A DNA stretch of 64,000 nt from Chitinophaga pinensis (GCA_945861965.1 CAMAWM010000002.1:52223-116222); one strand, 5' to 3'. Counted from the stretch's first letter, positions 45,548 to 54,536 are shown. Made by a program: numbers and translations. Notes: generated from the letters alone by a model not told the origin.

Positions 45548-46204
45548 TTAAATTTCGTAGTAGTAAATTTTTATTGTCGCAGCATCTTTTAAAAAGTCAA
45601 TATCCTGAATGTATATTCTATGAATATTTAATCCGGTCCTCATTTTTAAATCTGCTAATAGCTCATCTTGTTTTTCGTTTTTAATTAATTCGATTTTTTC
45701 ATACAAAATGGTTTTTGAAGATTCTTTTTTAAAAAACACCTTACTTTCTAATAAATAAACAAATACAATTAAAAATAAATTAACAACTGAAATAAAAAGG
45801 TATTCATATTCTTCGCTTGCACCTTTTATTTTAGTTACTGCTGCCATTAATCCCATGCCAATTAACAAAAACAAATAGGTCATATCTTTCAAACTGATAT
45901 TTTCAGTTCTATATCTTAGCATACTGAAAACAGCAAATAATCCAAAAGCTGCTCCCATACTTAAGTCAACTTTATTTAGCAAAAAACAGATTAAGAATAT
46001 GATGATATTGAAAATAAAAAAAGTAAAAAATAGTTCTTGTCTTTTGTAAATTGGAAAATAAACACAACGTATCAAAATGAAAACGGAAACAAAATCTATA
46101 AGAAATCTTGTTCCAAATTTTGATGAAAGTTTAATAAGAGCATCTGCGCTACTTATTGCTGCTGTTGTCTCTGCAGCAATTTGTAATAGTATGTTAGTTG
46201 TCAT
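45548..46204 (-). CDS. DUF4956 multi-pass membrane protein
   Basis: The protein has 218 residues. It has four or more hydrophobic segments (FLIDFVSVFILIRCVYF, LFFTFFIFNIIIFLICFLL, MGAAFGLFAVFSMLRYRT, and one near residue 140), then a cytosolic ferredoxin-like tail of about 65 residues (KIELIKNEKQDELLADLKMR). SMLRYRTENISLKDMTYLF is the hallmark of DUF4956. These proteins are repeatedly found beside VTC-type polyphosphate polymerase domains, as here, where the two genes overlap by 11 nt. A membrane channel or translocase for the polymer is my inference; no activity is established. Confidence 0.88.
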   Translation of the reverse strand: MTTNILLQIAAETTAAISSADALIKLSSKFGTRFLIDFVSVFILIRCVYFPIYKRQELFFTFFIFNIIIFLICFLLNKVDLSMGAAFGLFAVFSMLRYRTENISLKDMTYLFLLIGMGLMAAVTKIKGASEEYEYLFISVVNLFLIVFVYLLESKVFFKKESSKTILYEKIELIKNEKQDELLADLKMRTGLNIHRIYIQDIDFLKDAATIKIYYYEI

Positions 46205-46946
46205 TGGCTATTTTTGATATGGTGGTTAAATTTTGTTTGAAATTGTTTTTTTTAATTGAATTATTTGTGTTTGCTATTGCTAAACAATATTTACTAATGG
46301 ATGCTTCTTTTATGGATAATTTCTTCGCTAATTCGAAAAATGGAGACTTTGATTTATTCTCTTGTTTTACTTCTAAAACGACTAAATTTCTTGAAGTAGT
46401 TTCGAAATTATCTTTTTTAAACTCGAAATTAATATCAATTGTTAATCTTTCTGGAGTTGTTTTATTTACAAATGTAATTCGACTATAATTCACCCAAATA
46501 ATTGGTTGCAAAGTTGATGCATCAAATGGCAAAGTGGCATTTAGAAATTGCAAAGTATTTGAATCCCAATTTTTTGAAATTTCATTTTTGCTAATTCTTT
46601 TTTTAATGCTTCGACCTTTGTTATTCTTGAATTTCACTTCCAAGAATCCAAGTTTACTATCAACGTAAATACGATGACGTATTTTAAATCTATTTAATTT
46701 GCAATTGTGGTGTTGCTTGTAAAAATCAAGATTTGCTGTATCGTAATACAATGTTTCATATCTGCTAATTCGTTTTTCTTCAACTTGTAAAACGAAATAA
46801 TGTTGCTTTAAAAATTCAAGAATATCTTCCAGTTTTGAGTTGTGAAAACAATATTTATTATCAATTCGATTCATTAATTTAACACTTTCCATTTCTGTCA
46901 AACTAATTTTTTCAAATCCTAGTAATATGTTTTCTGTGTTGTTCAA
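46194..46946 (-). CDS. VTC-type polyphosphate polymerase domain protein
   Basis: The protein has 250 residues, TTG start at 46946. The VTC/triphosphate-tunnel pattern is visible: LMNRIDNKYCFHN (first basic strand), YETLYYDTANLDFYKQHHN, LNRFKIRHRIYVD (alternating basic residues), FLEVKFKNNKGRSIKKR, LTIDINFEF, and LVVLEVKQENKSKSPF (Glu-x-Lys). These basic and acidic residues line the tunnel in yeast VTC4, which makes polyphosphate from ATP. The protein has no TM of its own; coupling to the membrane would come from the overlapping DUF4956 gene. Polyphosphate or a related phosphate polymer is the likely product, though activity of bacterial members is inferred. Confidence 0.87.
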   Translation of the reverse strand: MNNTENILLGFEKISLTEMESVKLMNRIDNKYCFHNSKLEDILEFLKQHYFVLQVEEKRISRYETLYYDTANLDFYKQHHNCKLNRFKIRHRIYVDSKLGFLEVKFKNNKGRSIKKRISKNEISKNWDSNTLQFLNATLPFDASTLQPIIWVNYSRITFVNKTTPERLTIDINFEFKKDNFETTSRNLVVLEVKQENKSKSPFFELAKKLSIKEASISKYCLAIANTNNSIKKNNFKQNLTTISKIANDN

Positions 46947-46958
46947 TTTAAATACTGA

Positions 46959-47435
46959 TTAATGAAATTCGTAAGTGTATTTCTTAGTTGATTTAAGGTT
47001 GCTATTTGAGTCAAATGTTTTCTTTATAGTTTTAAGACCTTTAATATCGTATTCGTAAATTTGTTTTTTTATTAGTTTTAAGTTTTCATCGTAAACTATT
47101 TCCTCCATTTTCTCGCCAAAATTTTCGTATTTGATAGTGCGTTTTTCTTTTAGTTTGTTTTGAGCATCAAATGCTTCCTCTTCAATAATATCGCCATTTT
47201 TGTTGTACTTGAATTTGTAAGATGATTTAATTCCACCGTCTTTGTTGAAATTAATTTCTTCAATTAATTTTGAGTTTTTATCGAAAATTGATTTAGTGTT
47301 GTTAATGGTTTTCCCTTCTGAAATTTCACTAATAAGCACCGTTTTTATTTTGTATTTTTTTATTTCTTTTTTGCTTTGTCCAAATAGATTTATGTTCGAA
47401 AAGAGGATTAAAACTACAATTAATATTTTTTTCAT
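46959..47435 (-). CDS. Secreted YD-repeat-like small protein
   Basis: The protein has 158 residues and a signal peptide (ILIVVLILFSNINLFGQ). The mature part is a run of short units of about 20 residues with the pattern FDKNSKLIEEINFNKDGGIK, then YKFKYNKNGDIIEEEAFD, then YDIKGLKTIKKTFDSN, resembling RHS/YD or MORN-like beta repeats in toxin-like or surface proteins, but far too short to be an RHS toxin. It lies 12 bp upstream of VTC and 11 bp downstream of the lipoprotein gene. Function unknown. Confidence 0.7.
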   Translation of the reverse strand: MKKILIVVLILFSNINLFGQSKKEIKKYKIKTVLISEISEGKTINNTKSIFDKNSKLIEEINFNKDGGIKSSYKFKYNKNGDIIEEEAFDAQNKLKEKRTIKYENFGEKMEEIVYDENLKLIKKQIYEYDIKGLKTIKKTFDSNSNLKSTKKYTYEFH

Positions 47436-47446
47436 TGCTCTATATT

Positions 47447-47842
47447 TTATTTATAAATTGTGATTTTATCTACGTTAATTGCTTTTCCATCTTCAGAGAT
47501 ATTTACATCTTTTGTAATTCCAATTATTCCTGATGCTGATTGCATGGTTTTGTCTTTTGAATACACATAAATTTTATAATTGCCTTGACGTAAATATTTA
47601 AATTCAAATTCGCCTTTATAGTTAGTTGTTGTTTTGTCGTCATACGATATATGATTTCCGTAAATGATGTAAACATCTTCGTTCAGGGCACTGTATTCAG
47701 CTTCTAACACAGTAAATGTAGCATTCCAATCTTCTACCCAAATGCTACCTTTAATTGTTGAGCTTCCTCCTTCGCCTTCAATTTTAGTGCATGATGACAA
47801 AAGAACGCAGAGAAAAAATGAAATTGTTTTTATGCTTTTCAT
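47447..47842 (-). CDS. Small lipoprotein with carboxypeptidase-like/Ig fold
   Basis: The protein has 131 residues. The lipobox FLCVLLSSC gives a lipidated Cys at about residue 18. After it, GSIWVEDWNATFTVLEAEY, NYKGEFEFKYLRQGNYKIYV and the final VDKITIYK look like a single beta-sandwich of the carboxypeptidase regulatory or SdrD-B type, where GxFxFxxLxxGxYxI is common. It probably sits in the outer membrane. It is 18 bp after CotH in the operon and may be a structural partner of the secreted proteins. No enzyme motif. Confidence 0.72.
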   Translation of the reverse strand: MKSIKTISFFLCVLLSSCTKIEGEGGSSTIKGSIWVEDWNATFTVLEAEYSALNEDVYIIYGNHISYDDKTTTNYKGEFEFKYLRQGNYKIYVYSKDKTMQSASGIIGITKDVNISEDGKAINVDKITIYK

Positions 47843-47860
47843 AGTATTAATTATTAAAAA

Positions 47861-50191
47861 TTATTTTGCTACAATTAATTTTTCAGTAAGTAACAATTCA
47901 TTATTTGAATTCAAAAATCTAATAAAATAAATTCCGGATTCAATTTTACTTAAGTCAAATTGTGTTTTATCATTATCAAATGTACCTTTTAATAAAATTT
48001 GTCCTAATGAATTGTGAATTTCAATTTGATAAGCATTTGTGTTTTTCGAATAAATAAATAATTTTTCGCTTGCTGGATTAGGATAGATTTTAAATTGATT
48101 AAAAGTCGATTTTTCGTCAATTCCTATTGTGCAATTAGAGTTGTTTGCACCAAGAAATGTTGGTGTTTTTATAGCTACATAAGATCCATATCCATCCGGA
48201 CATCTTCCTGTTGAAATGTCAGTTTGTTGTAAGTTGTATGATACTTCATCAAACAAAATTCCTGAATCGTTACTTAACGACAAATATCCATTTATGTTAG
48301 ATAATTTAAAATTGCAATGAACATATTTTTTGCTGTATAATTCGTCAGCCCAAATTGCAAAATAATTTTTCGGTTCAATGTAAGATCCTGCAGGAAATGA
48401 AAACTTTTTTCTGTTATTTAAATCGTCAGATAAATACATTTCGAATAAACTTATTTTTTTATCGGAATTGTTGTACAACTCAATCCAGTCAGTATAAATG
48501 CCATATTCGTTGATATCGCTTTTGTTATTTGATGTCAAAAATTCATTGATTACAATTTCGTTTTTTAATGGTTTATTTCGAATAACATTTAATGTATAAA
48601 ATACATGTTCAGCTGATTGTGGTGAAAAGATTCCAGCATTGGCATTTTCGGCATATAAATAGTAACTAAGTTCTTCGCTTAGCATTTTTATTTTATTTCC
48701 ATAAACATTGTCATTTGCACTGCCATCATTATGTGTGCCATCATCATACATTATTATTTTGTTGAATTTTTCTGACTTATTAAATTTATAATTTAAGGAA
48801 ACATTATTTGTATTGAAAACTTGAGCAGTTATTGTAATTTCTTCATTTAATTTCGGAGTATTTGTGCTTGTTGTAATTAATGAAATAGTTGGCGGAGATT
48901 GACTCAGCTCTGTTGTTGATTGTAAATATGTAATACGTGCGGACATTAAATTTACAATTCCTGGAATAGTATAACTTCCGATTGCAACATTTCCTGAAAG
49001 TCCGTTTTGAAATTGGGAATAAGAATAAAATTTATTGGAATCTGATTTTACTGCAGTATCTATTTTTGATTGAAGTTGACTTGCCAAGGTTTGATAAAAA
49101 CTGTTTGCAAAATTTTCATTTATCAATGTCCGCATGTGAGCAAAATACATTCGTTTATACATCGGATTGATCATTACACTATTTATCAAAGGCCAGTCGG
49201 CATGGGTAGCGTGAAGTGTTGAAGGCAATTGTTGCATTCCAATTAAGTTTAATCCTCCAAAACCATTATTTGGACTTCCTGCAAACGGAAATCCACCGAA
49301 TGACATATTCAAATCCCAAACAATTGGATTGTAAAGATTGTTATTGTCCTTATACAAATAATAATTTTGACAAAATGCGCCTGTGTAACTATCCAAGTTT
49401 ACTAATAAATTATTAAAAGCAAGCATCCAAATTAATTTATCCAAATCAATTACATTTTCAATGCGAGATGGAAAATTGCTTACTGTATCACATAGTTTCA
49501 CCAAATCTTTCCAACCTTCATTTGATTTCATTTGGTAAAAATTGGTATAAGAAAATGTATCGGTTGATATGTATTTAATGTTGCATTTTGATGCAGGTCC
49601 TGGATTTAGTTTTGGATTGCATTTTATAAATGTATTGTCGGTTGAATTAAAATAATTAGCGCAAAATTGTTTATTGATTGCTTCGTCATTTGAATACAAT
49701 CCGATGTACTCATCATTGATATACAATTGAGCGAAATTAGAACGCGGACATTCCATATATTTATTCAAAATAGCATAAGCCAATACTTCTCTGATCATCG
49801 ATGGGTCGTCATAACAATTGCTCAGTTTAATATCGCTTATGCCTTGATAGTATTGGGTTTTAAATGCATTCAGTTCAATATGAATTGGATTTTTTTTAAA
49901 GGTTGAATCGTATGAGCTGTTTCCTTTGTATTTTATTCCAACACTATCAAATTGAACTCCGTTTAGTTTTATAAAGGATGAAACAATATAATTTTCGCTT
50001 CCACTTTTTGCAGTATCCATTTGATAATCCCAGTTTGGTTGAGAAAAATAAATTTCAATTTTTTGAATCGTATTTAAACTGTACAAATTTGTTTGTGAAA
50101 ATATATTTGAGCTAAATAATAGCAGAAAAAACACAATTGGAATTCTACTATTTATATTAGTGTATGAAGTATGAAAATGTTTTTCAGGCAT
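47861..50191 (-). CDS. Secreted CotH-kinase / lamin-tail protein with T9SS type A signal
   Basis: The protein has 776 residues. A signal peptide near 18-33 (VFFLLLFSSNIFSQ) is followed by a CotH domain at about 40-330: GIKYKGNSSYDS, PIHIELNAF, IREVLAYAIL, NEYIGLY-type segment YINDEYIGLYSN, VNLDSYTG, QNYYLYKD and the metal-site VWDLNMSFGG. CotH proteins are protein kinases (spore-coat CotH phosphorylates CotB). A lamin-tail domain at about 560-690 (IVINEFLTSNN, TDWIELYNNS) follows, then a T9SS type A tail (FKIYPNPASEKLFIY, ESGIYFIRFLN). Extracellular protein phosphorylation is inferred; the substrate is unknown. The second Asp of the canonical WDxD is Asn here. Confidence 0.9.
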   Translation of the reverse strand: MPEKHFHTSYTNINSRIPIVFFLLLFSSNIFSQTNLYSLNTIQKIEIYFSQPNWDYQMDTAKSGSENYIVSSFIKLNGVQFDSVGIKYKGNSSYDSTFKKNPIHIELNAFKTQYYQGISDIKLSNCYDDPSMIREVLAYAILNKYMECPRSNFAQLYINDEYIGLYSNDEAINKQFCANYFNSTDNTFIKCNPKLNPGPASKCNIKYISTDTFSYTNFYQMKSNEGWKDLVKLCDTVSNFPSRIENVIDLDKLIWMLAFNNLLVNLDSYTGAFCQNYYLYKDNNNLYNPIVWDLNMSFGGFPFAGSPNNGFGGLNLIGMQQLPSTLHATHADWPLINSVMINPMYKRMYFAHMRTLINENFANSFYQTLASQLQSKIDTAVKSDSNKFYSYSQFQNGLSGNVAIGSYTIPGIVNLMSARITYLQSTTELSQSPPTISLITTSTNTPKLNEEITITAQVFNTNNVSLNYKFNKSEKFNKIIMYDDGTHNDGSANDNVYGNKIKMLSEELSYYLYAENANAGIFSPQSAEHVFYTLNVIRNKPLKNEIVINEFLTSNNKSDINEYGIYTDWIELYNNSDKKISLFEMYLSDDLNNRKKFSFPAGSYIEPKNYFAIWADELYSKKYVHCNFKLSNINGYLSLSNDSGILFDEVSYNLQQTDISTGRCPDGYGSYVAIKTPTFLGANNSNCTIGIDEKSTFNQFKIYPNPASEKLFIYSKNTNAYQIEIHNSLGQILLKGTFDNDKTQFDLSKIESGIYFIRFLNSNNELLLTEKLIVAK

Positions 50192-50224
50192 TAAATTAAA
50201 TCTGAGAAAAGTACAATTGTCTAT

Positions 50225-51229
50225 TTATTCAAGTATTAATTTCAAAGTTTTATTCAAATTTTCGCCCCTAATAGTTATAAAATAAATTCCGCTTTGAAGG
50301 TTTTTTCTTTCAATAATTAATGTGTTTTTATCGAAATTAGAATAGCTGCGGATTGTTTTGCCTGTTATATCTACTAAATTTATTTGAAACGAATTGTTGT
50401 TTTCGCCAAAGTCTAAAGTTGTGTTTGAAAGTGTTGGATTTGGATACAAATTAATTTGGATGGCAGACTTTACATCATTCATTCCATTTAGTAAACACGA
50501 AGAACACGTAGCAAAACAAATTGAATCAAGTTCTAAATCAGAAGTAACAACTACTCTTCGGTTTGAATTTGAAGCGCAAGTTAAAGGTACCGTTTCTGAT
50601 TGATCAATGTTATTTCCATTTACAAATTTGTAATCAACAACTAATCCGCTGTCAAGATATGTTTGAAATTCGTAAACATTGCTTCCTAATTTACCTAAAC
50701 GTGTTGATGTATAATTCCAATTTTGGAAATTGCCTGCAATATGAACTCCATTAATATTAGGCGCACCCATGTTTTTAAAATCAACTTTGAAACGAAGCAG
50801 TTTTTTTCCAAAAGGAGCATTTTTTCCAAATAAAATTGCTGCAACATTTGAAGTGTCATTACTTAATGAATCAATATAAATCCATCGATTATCATTGAAA
50901 TCATAACCCACTCGAGATTCAATGGGTACATATTCCGCTTCATAAGATTGATCTCCATTCAAGTATCGGTATTCATAAATTCTACCTGCTGGAATATTTA
51001 CAACTATGCTATAAATATTTGTATCCGCTTCGCGTGTTAACAGAGTTGTATTGGGTTGCCAATCTCCATTTGGATAGCCTGCTAATGCTTGAAAATTCCC
51101 CATTATATGAATTCCGTTTGGGCTTAATACTTGTTCACTCATATTAACGGAGAACTTTACTTTTTTAGCAAATGAACTGTAGCAAAAAATTGAAATGGTA
51201 AATAGTAAAATTATTTTTTTAATTGTCAT
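50225..51229 (-). CDS. Secreted protein with two starch-binding-like domains and T9SS type A signal
   Basis: The protein has 334 residues. After a signal peptide (ILLFTISIFCYSSFAK) come two tandem domains with the pattern FSVNMSEQVLSPNGIHIMGN, then NIYSIVVNIPAGRIYEYRYL, and the second VDFKNMGAPNINGVHIAGNF, then YEFQTYLDSGLVVDYKFVNG. Both resemble CBM20/CBM48 or AMPK-glycogen-binding sandwiches. A Cys-containing linker (CFATCSSC) leads to a T9SS type A tail (INLYPNPTLSNTTLDF, QSGIYFITIRG). No catalytic site, so a glycan-binding surface protein is likely. It is 33 bp upstream of the CotH gene. Confidence 0.83.
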   Translation of the reverse strand: MTIKKIILLFTISIFCYSSFAKKVKFSVNMSEQVLSPNGIHIMGNFQALAGYPNGDWQPNTTLLTREADTNIYSIVVNIPAGRIYEYRYLNGDQSYEAEYVPIESRVGYDFNDNRWIYIDSLSNDTSNVAAILFGKNAPFGKKLLRFKVDFKNMGAPNINGVHIAGNFQNWNYTSTRLGKLGSNVYEFQTYLDSGLVVDYKFVNGNNIDQSETVPLTCASNSNRRVVVTSDLELDSICFATCSSCLLNGMNDVKSAIQINLYPNPTLSNTTLDFGENNNSFQINLVDITGKTIRSYSNFDKNTLIIERKNLQSGIYFITIRGENLNKTLKLILE

Positions 51230-51264
51230 TGTATAATTGAATTTATAAATAATAAAACCAGAAT

Positions 51265-53625
51265 TTATTTTTTTAGAAATATTTTTCTGTTCAATTTTTC
51301 GCCATTTTCATTTTGAATTGTAATAAAATAAAAACCATCGTGAGAAGTTGATATGTCAATTGATTTTATATTTTTTGAAATGGAAATTAATTTGCCAGTA
51401 ATGTCAAAAACTGAAATTTCAAACTTATTAGATTGTATAAAATCACCCTCGAAATTTAACGTTCCATTACTTGGATTTGGAAAAATTGTAAGCGATTTAG
51501 AATTTGTTATTTCTTCTAATCCTACAAATGTAAAATTGAAATCAGCCGAAAGTTGAGAGCCGCAATTGCTTGCAAAATCTATAACCTGAACTTGATAAAC
51601 GCCACTTTGTGTTGGATTGAAAACTTGTGAGCTTGCGCCATTAATTTTATTTCCGCTAAAGTACCATTGATTTCCAGTTGTTGAATTAGAATTTAAAGTA
51701 TTTCCGATTTGTGAAATAATGGGCGTTGTAGGTTTCTGATTGACAGTAACCAATACTTGAGCATTTGCATTATTTCCTGAATTATTTATACTTACTGAAT
51801 AAGTGGTATTGGCTGTAGTTAATACTTTTGGATTTTGCATGTTTGAACTAAATCCACTTGGATTTGATGTCCATGAGAAAGTGTTGCTTCCTGATCCTCC
51901 AGATGGTATTGCATTTAACTGAACAGAATCACCATTACAAACTGGATTTGGATTTGCAGTAACAATAACTGATAATGTTCCACCTACAACTGTAACAGTT
52001 ACTTTAGCGGAATCCATACATCCTGCAGCATTGAACCCTTTAACTATATAAATTGTAGTTGTTGTTGGAGCAACTGTAATTGTATCTGTATTAGCATTTG
52101 TATTCCATAAATAAGTATTTCCACCAGTTGCTTGTAGTTTAATGCTTGTGCCTGAATTAATGCTTGTATCTTTTGTAACAGCAATTATTGGTTTAGGATA
52201 AATATTTACAACTACATATTGAGATGCTTTGCAGTTTCCATTGCTTACTTCACAAATATAAGTTGTTGATGTTGCTGGTGTAACAACAGGATTTTGCAGT
52301 GATGATGAAAAACCTGAAGGATAAGATGTCCAGTTATAAGAATTGGTTCCCGATCCTCCACTTGCTGAACAATTCAAAGTAATTTCAGAAGAATTTCCGC
52401 AGAAATTAAATTTTGGAGTCGATGTAACAGCAATCAATCCTCCATTTATTTCACAAGAATTGTATTTTTTAACTTTTGAGCATGAACCTCCAAGCGACTT
52501 ACTCCACAATTGATTGTCGTTTGAATCTACTTCATAAACCATACCTGATAATGCAAGTGTATAAATTTGATTGCCATTTGAAAATTGTTGAGAGCCGCCC
52601 ATATTATTTGTATAACCATTGCATGCTAATCGTTTATTATAAGTCGTTGGCCAAGTTCCAGAATAAGTAAATCCATTTGATACAATTGGAGATTGTATAA
52701 TATCAACCGATGATTTTGTTGTTGAAACGCCTCTATTGTTAAAATAAGATATTTTATTTTTCCAAGGTCCAACATCAATCCAATGTGCATCATGACAAAC
52801 ATCTATAGTTGCAGTTCCTGTTGCACCATAAGCTGCTGGATTTCCAAATCGAAATAAAATATCACCACCTTTGCCTGATCTTCCTCCACTTGAAGAAGCT
52901 GCTTGTGCTGTTGTAGTGCTGTGATCAATTATATAAACTTCATTTTGACTGTGCGAACTGTAAATTATTTGGTCTAATTCTGCGTTGTAATCTATACCGT
53001 TCATATGAATCCAATCTTTTGCAGTTTTATAATTAATATTGAGTCTATATGGAACTAAAACACTATAGAAATTCTTTTTTGATGGATTTACATTTTGTTG
53101 CAAATGATCCCACGCTTTCCATTCCCAAACCACTTCGCCTGTAGTTGGTCCAGTTTGTCTTACTTCTACTATTTTATCGGGCCACATTTCGGTAGAAAAT
53201 GTATTGGCTACTGCTTGAACTTCTGATGCTGTTCTTCTTTCGTATGCAATCAAAAGCACATTGCCATTAGGTAATGGACAGATATCATGATGTGTACAAT
53301 AATTTGTAGTTGAATAAGTGAAATCCCACAACATTGTTCCATTCCAATCAATCTTTTGAATTTTTCCGCAAATTGGACCTCCAGTAAATGAAACACCTGT
53401 TGCTTTTGCTGTTCTCAATAAAACGCCACCTGGCAATAAATAGCTTGAATAACCGGTTTGATTACTAAATCCTGACCAAGTTTTATATGCAGTTGTACCT
53501 GAAGTATCAAGCAAAGTTGCTGAAGTGCTATTTTGTAAACTATAAAGTGTGTAAGCGCTATACTTTTGTGCATTTAGACTTGTAAATCCAATTAGAAGAA
53601 TCCATGTGATTATTATTTTATTCAT
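51265..53625 (-). CDS. Secreted aryl-sulfate sulfotransferase-like protein with T9SS type A signal
   Basis: I choose the ATG at 53625 (MNKIIITWILLIGFTSLNAQ, a good signal peptide) over one 27 nt upstream. The protein has 786 residues. The first about 370 residues match the arylsulfotransferase beta-propeller group: WDFTYSTTNYCTHHDICPLP, GNVLLIAYER, DWIHMNGIDYN, VCHDAHWIDVG with candidate catalytic His residues. The middle has PKD/Ig-like repeats (NPVCNGDSVQLNAIPSGGSG and KDTSINSGTSIKL), then a T9SS type A tail (LTIFPNPSNGTLNF, HDGFYFITIQN). Sulfate transfer between phenols is a family trait, but in Bacteroidota such proteins may be non-catalytic. First gene of the putative operon. Confidence 0.78.
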   Translation of the reverse strand: MNKIIITWILLIGFTSLNAQKYSAYTLYSLQNSTSATLLDTSGTTAYKTWSGFSNQTGYSSYLLPGGVLLRTAKATGVSFTGGPICGKIQKIDWNGTMLWDFTYSTTNYCTHHDICPLPNGNVLLIAYERRTASEVQAVANTFSTEMWPDKIVEVRQTGPTTGEVVWEWKAWDHLQQNVNPSKKNFYSVLVPYRLNINYKTAKDWIHMNGIDYNAELDQIIYSSHSQNEVYIIDHSTTTAQAASSSGGRSGKGGDILFRFGNPAAYGATGTATIDVCHDAHWIDVGPWKNKISYFNNRGVSTTKSSVDIIQSPIVSNGFTYSGTWPTTYNKRLACNGYTNNMGGSQQFSNGNQIYTLALSGMVYEVDSNDNQLWSKSLGGSCSKVKKYNSCEINGGLIAVTSTPKFNFCGNSSEITLNCSASGGSGTNSYNWTSYPSGFSSSLQNPVVTPATSTTYICEVSNGNCKASQYVVVNIYPKPIIAVTKDTSINSGTSIKLQATGGNTYLWNTNANTDTITVAPTTTTIYIVKGFNAAGCMDSAKVTVTVVGGTLSVIVTANPNPVCNGDSVQLNAIPSGGSGSNTFSWTSNPSGFSSNMQNPKVLTTANTTYSVSINNSGNNANAQVLVTVNQKPTTPIISQIGNTLNSNSTTGNQWYFSGNKINGASSQVFNPTQSGVYQVQVIDFASNCGSQLSADFNFTFVGLEEITNSKSLTIFPNPSNGTLNFEGDFIQSNKFEISVFDITGKLISISKNIKSIDISTSHDGFYFITIQNENGEKLNRKIFLKK

Positions 53626-53747
53626 AAATATATCATTGTAATATTTTTGCATATAAAAAGTGAATTTATAGTTTTTTTAACAAAAACTCGAATAACGGTT
53701 TAACAGATTCTATTCCTTACAAAAAGTTTAATTCCAAGTAATAAATT

Positions 53748-54536
53748 TTATAGACATGCAGTTCTTCCGCCATCAACTGGAATATTAACTCCAGTAATGT
53801 AAGACGCATATTCACTTGATAAAAAAGCCACTGCAAATGCCAATTCCTCTGGTTTTCCAAAACGAGCAGCGGGTATTTCAGCAAGCATTTCATTACTAAC
53901 TTCCTCATTTGAATGATTCTGTTTTGCGGCTTTATTTTCTATAATTTGTTTCAGTCTGTCCGTTTCAGTTGCACCAGGCAAAATATTGTTTACAGTTATG
54001 CCAAAAGCTGCTAATTCATTCGCTATCGTTTTGCTATAATTTGCCATTGCTCCTCGTACCGTGTTGCTTACTCCAAGATTTTTTAATGGTGTTTTAACAC
54101 TCGTAGAAATAATATTGATGATTCTGCCAAAATGTACTTGTTTCATACCATCAATAAGTGCCTGAACCAAATAATGGCTGCTTAATAAATGACTGTTAAA
54201 AGCAGTTAGAAATTCTTCTTCTTTTGCTTCAATTGCTAATCCGGCAGAAGGTCCGCCACTATTATTTACTAAAATGTGATAAATCTGGTGTTGATTTATT
54301 TTTTGCGAAATAATTTCTTTGACTTGTTGAGGTTTAGAAAAATCGGCAACTAATATTTCATGCTTTTGTCCCAATGAGATGTCCAAATCTTTGATTACAC
54401 GGCTTAATAATTCAGAGTTTCGTGCCATCATGGTTACGTTTGCTCCAAGTTTTGCAAACTGAATAGCTATTGCATAACCAATGCCTCGAGTGCTACCGCA
54501 TACCAAAGCATTTTTATTTTTAAAGTCAAATTTCAT
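53748..54536 (-). CDS. SDR-family oxidoreductase with altered catalytic motif
   Basis: The protein has 262 residues with a Rossmann fold: ALVCGSTRGIGYAIAIQFAK for the glycine-rich NAD(P) loop, VNNSGGPSAG for NNAG, IINIISTS with the catalytic Ser, ELAAFGITVNNILPGAT and ITGVNIPVDGGR at the end. Aligned back from the LPG motif, the usual YxxxK is SNTVR (Ser and Arg replacing Tyr and Lys). I recall related Bacteroidota proteins with similar changes, so this may be a divergent subfamily with altered chemistry. Often annotated as 3-oxoacyl-ACP reductase-like. The substrate is unknown. It is not in an obvious operon. Confidence 0.88.
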   Translation of the reverse strand: MKFDFKNKNALVCGSTRGIGYAIAIQFAKLGANVTMMARNSELLSRVIKDLDISLGQKHEILVADFSKPQQVKEIISQKINQHQIYHILVNNSGGPSAGLAIEAKEEEFLTAFNSHLLSSHYLVQALIDGMKQVHFGRIINIISTSVKTPLKNLGVSNTVRGAMANYSKTIANELAAFGITVNNILPGATETDRLKQIIENKAAKQNHSNEEVSNEMLAEIPAARFGKPEELAFAVAFLSSEYASYITGVNIPVDGGRTACL

